A stretch of DNA of 64,000 bases from Arthrobacter sp. SPG23. Its GTDB lineage: Bacteria > Actinomycetota > Actinomycetes > Actinomycetales > Micrococcaceae. The stretch covers positions 124,001 through 188,000 of the forward strand of contig NZ_JYCN01000004.1 in NCBI RefSeq assembly GCF_000876655.1, given 5' to 3'. Shown one piece after another: positions 63,417-64,000 of this stretch. Numbering within the stretch: the stretch's first letter is position 1; the number at the start of each line of letters is the position of its first letter. Both the position numbers and the translations under genes were made by a program. The notes beneath the pieces were generated by a model. That model made no database searches and had not been told where the DNA came from. It saw only the letters and a list, made by a program, of their open reading frames with translations.

Positions 63417-64000
63417 ATGGAGCTCATCGAGGCCGAACATCCGCGGCCACGTCATTTTCTACTCCACCTGAGCGACCCCCACCTGTTGGGAGGTCAGGAT
63501 CATCTCTATGGCGCGGTAGACAGCGAAGCCCGCCTGAAGCAATTGTTTGAGGAAGTCAAGGCCTCAGGGGCCCGGCCGGAAGCCGTGATTTTCACCGGCG
63601 ACTTGGCCGACCGAGGCGAACCGGAGGCCTACTCAAAGCTCCGGGCGATCGTCGAACCCGCCTGCAAATCGATGAACGCGCAGGTCATCTGGGCGATGGG
63701 AAACCACGACGACCGTGAGAACTTCCGTACCGGCCTGCTTGACCAGCCCGGAAACGACTCGCCGGTGGACCACAGCTACTTCATCAACGGCTTGAGGGTG
63801 ATCACCCTGGATACGTCGGTGCCGGGATACCACCACGGTGAACTTAGCCGGTCACAGTTGGAATGGCTGGCTGCTGAACTCGCCACTCCTGCGCCGGACG
63901 GCACCATCCTGGCGCTGCACCACCCGCCGGTGCCCTCCATCCTGGACCTGGCAGTGCTCGTGGAGTTGCGCGACCAGCAGGCCCTGGCTGCCGTCCTGCG
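63417..64000 (+). CDS. Metallophosphoesterase (cyclic-nucleotide phosphodiesterase type), 3' end outside window
   Basis: The frame is open to the right edge, so the C-terminus is missing. The visible ~195 residues hold the calcineurin-like metal motifs: [10 protein letters not shown] (D, H), FTGDLADRG (GD), [11 protein letters not shown] (GNHD), and LALHHPP (H). This is the CpdA/class III cAMP phosphodiesterase pattern. AGGAAG lies before the ATG at 63417. It is cytoplasmic with no signal peptide visible. Confidence 0.9.
   Translation, partial: MELIEAEHPRPRHFLLHLSDPHLLGGQDHLYGAVDSEARLKQLFEEVKASGARPEAVIFTGDLADRGEPEAYSKLRAIVEPACKSMNAQVIWAMGNHDDRENFRTGLLDQPGNDSPVDHSYFINGLRVITLDTSVPGYHHGELSRSQLEWLAAELATPAPDGTILALHHPPVPSILDLAVLVELRDQQALAAVL

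Noticed and set aside
61839..63455. 538-codon minus-strand ORF opposite fdhA
   Set aside because: It is a shadow of the dehydrogenase and spans its promoter and terminator.

Overview
The window is high-GC DNA (visibly about two-thirds G+C) with the gene content of an actinobacterium of the Micrococcaceae, most like Arthrobacter or Pseudarthrobacter. Evidence includes small-type SRP RNA next to dnaX, a 6C-like RNA, GAF-ANTAR and SSI-family proteins, purS-purQ-purL, class II aldolase with DUF3151, a mycothiol/glutathione-independent type formaldehyde dehydrogenase, and many leaderless genes whose -10 box lies 6-7 nt before the start codon. The genus is an inference from protein style; nothing here identifies a species. 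No insertion sequence, prophage or CRISPR array is visible, so this reads as chromosomal backbone with a few accessory islands.

Layout. 1-3.5 kb: a gluconokinase-glycosidase (GH3) fusion cut by the left edge, then a flavin monooxygenase. 3.5-9 kb (minus): a tightly overlapping operon acsA - E1alpha - E1beta - E2 (frameshifted) - acyl carrier protein, a 2-oxoacid dehydrogenase-like system without its own E3. 9-22.7 kb: pyrE, GAF-ANTAR and STAS-like regulators, Tat-exported hydrolase, NagD-like phosphatase, a one-TM protein, SpoU methyltransferase, AbiEi/DUF559-like nuclease unit 1, fba, DUF3151, uracil-DNA glycosylase-like, MetE-like, purA, and an HPt-like protein lacking its histidine. 22.7-28.1 kb: a PadR-controlled FtsX-type ABC exporter, a 6C-like RNA, a sigma factor and its membrane partner.

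28.1-34.1 kb: a SAM-riboswitch-controlled operon (acs - sfnG - metY - CoA-binding protein) that couples sulfur scavenging, homocysteine synthesis and reuse of the acetate that MetY releases. 34.1-41.4 kb: small conserved genes, nuclease unit 2, and the purine genes purS-Q-L. 41.7-50.1 kb: a protease/inhibitor island in which two large secreted subtilases flank an opposed three-gene operon that encodes two SSI-type subtilisin-inhibitor-fold proteins. 50.1-58.6 kb: an OhrR-like regulator, a pair of small paralogues, lysC, a GNAT enzyme, recR, dnaX, SRP RNA, a NIF3/CutA-like protein and tRNA-Ser(GGA). 58.6-64 kb: a DUF2236 oxygenase, an M23 endopeptidase, glutathione peroxidase, formaldehyde dehydrogenase and a metallophosphoesterase cut by the right edge.

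The strongest candidates for new biology are: (i) two about 1.1-kb units, each an AbiEi/DUF559-like nuclease gene bracketed by copies of its own long palindrome; (ii) the subtilase/SSI island; (iii) the SAM-riboswitch acs-sfnG-metY operon; and (iv) the E3-less dehydrogenase operon that ends in an acyl carrier protein.
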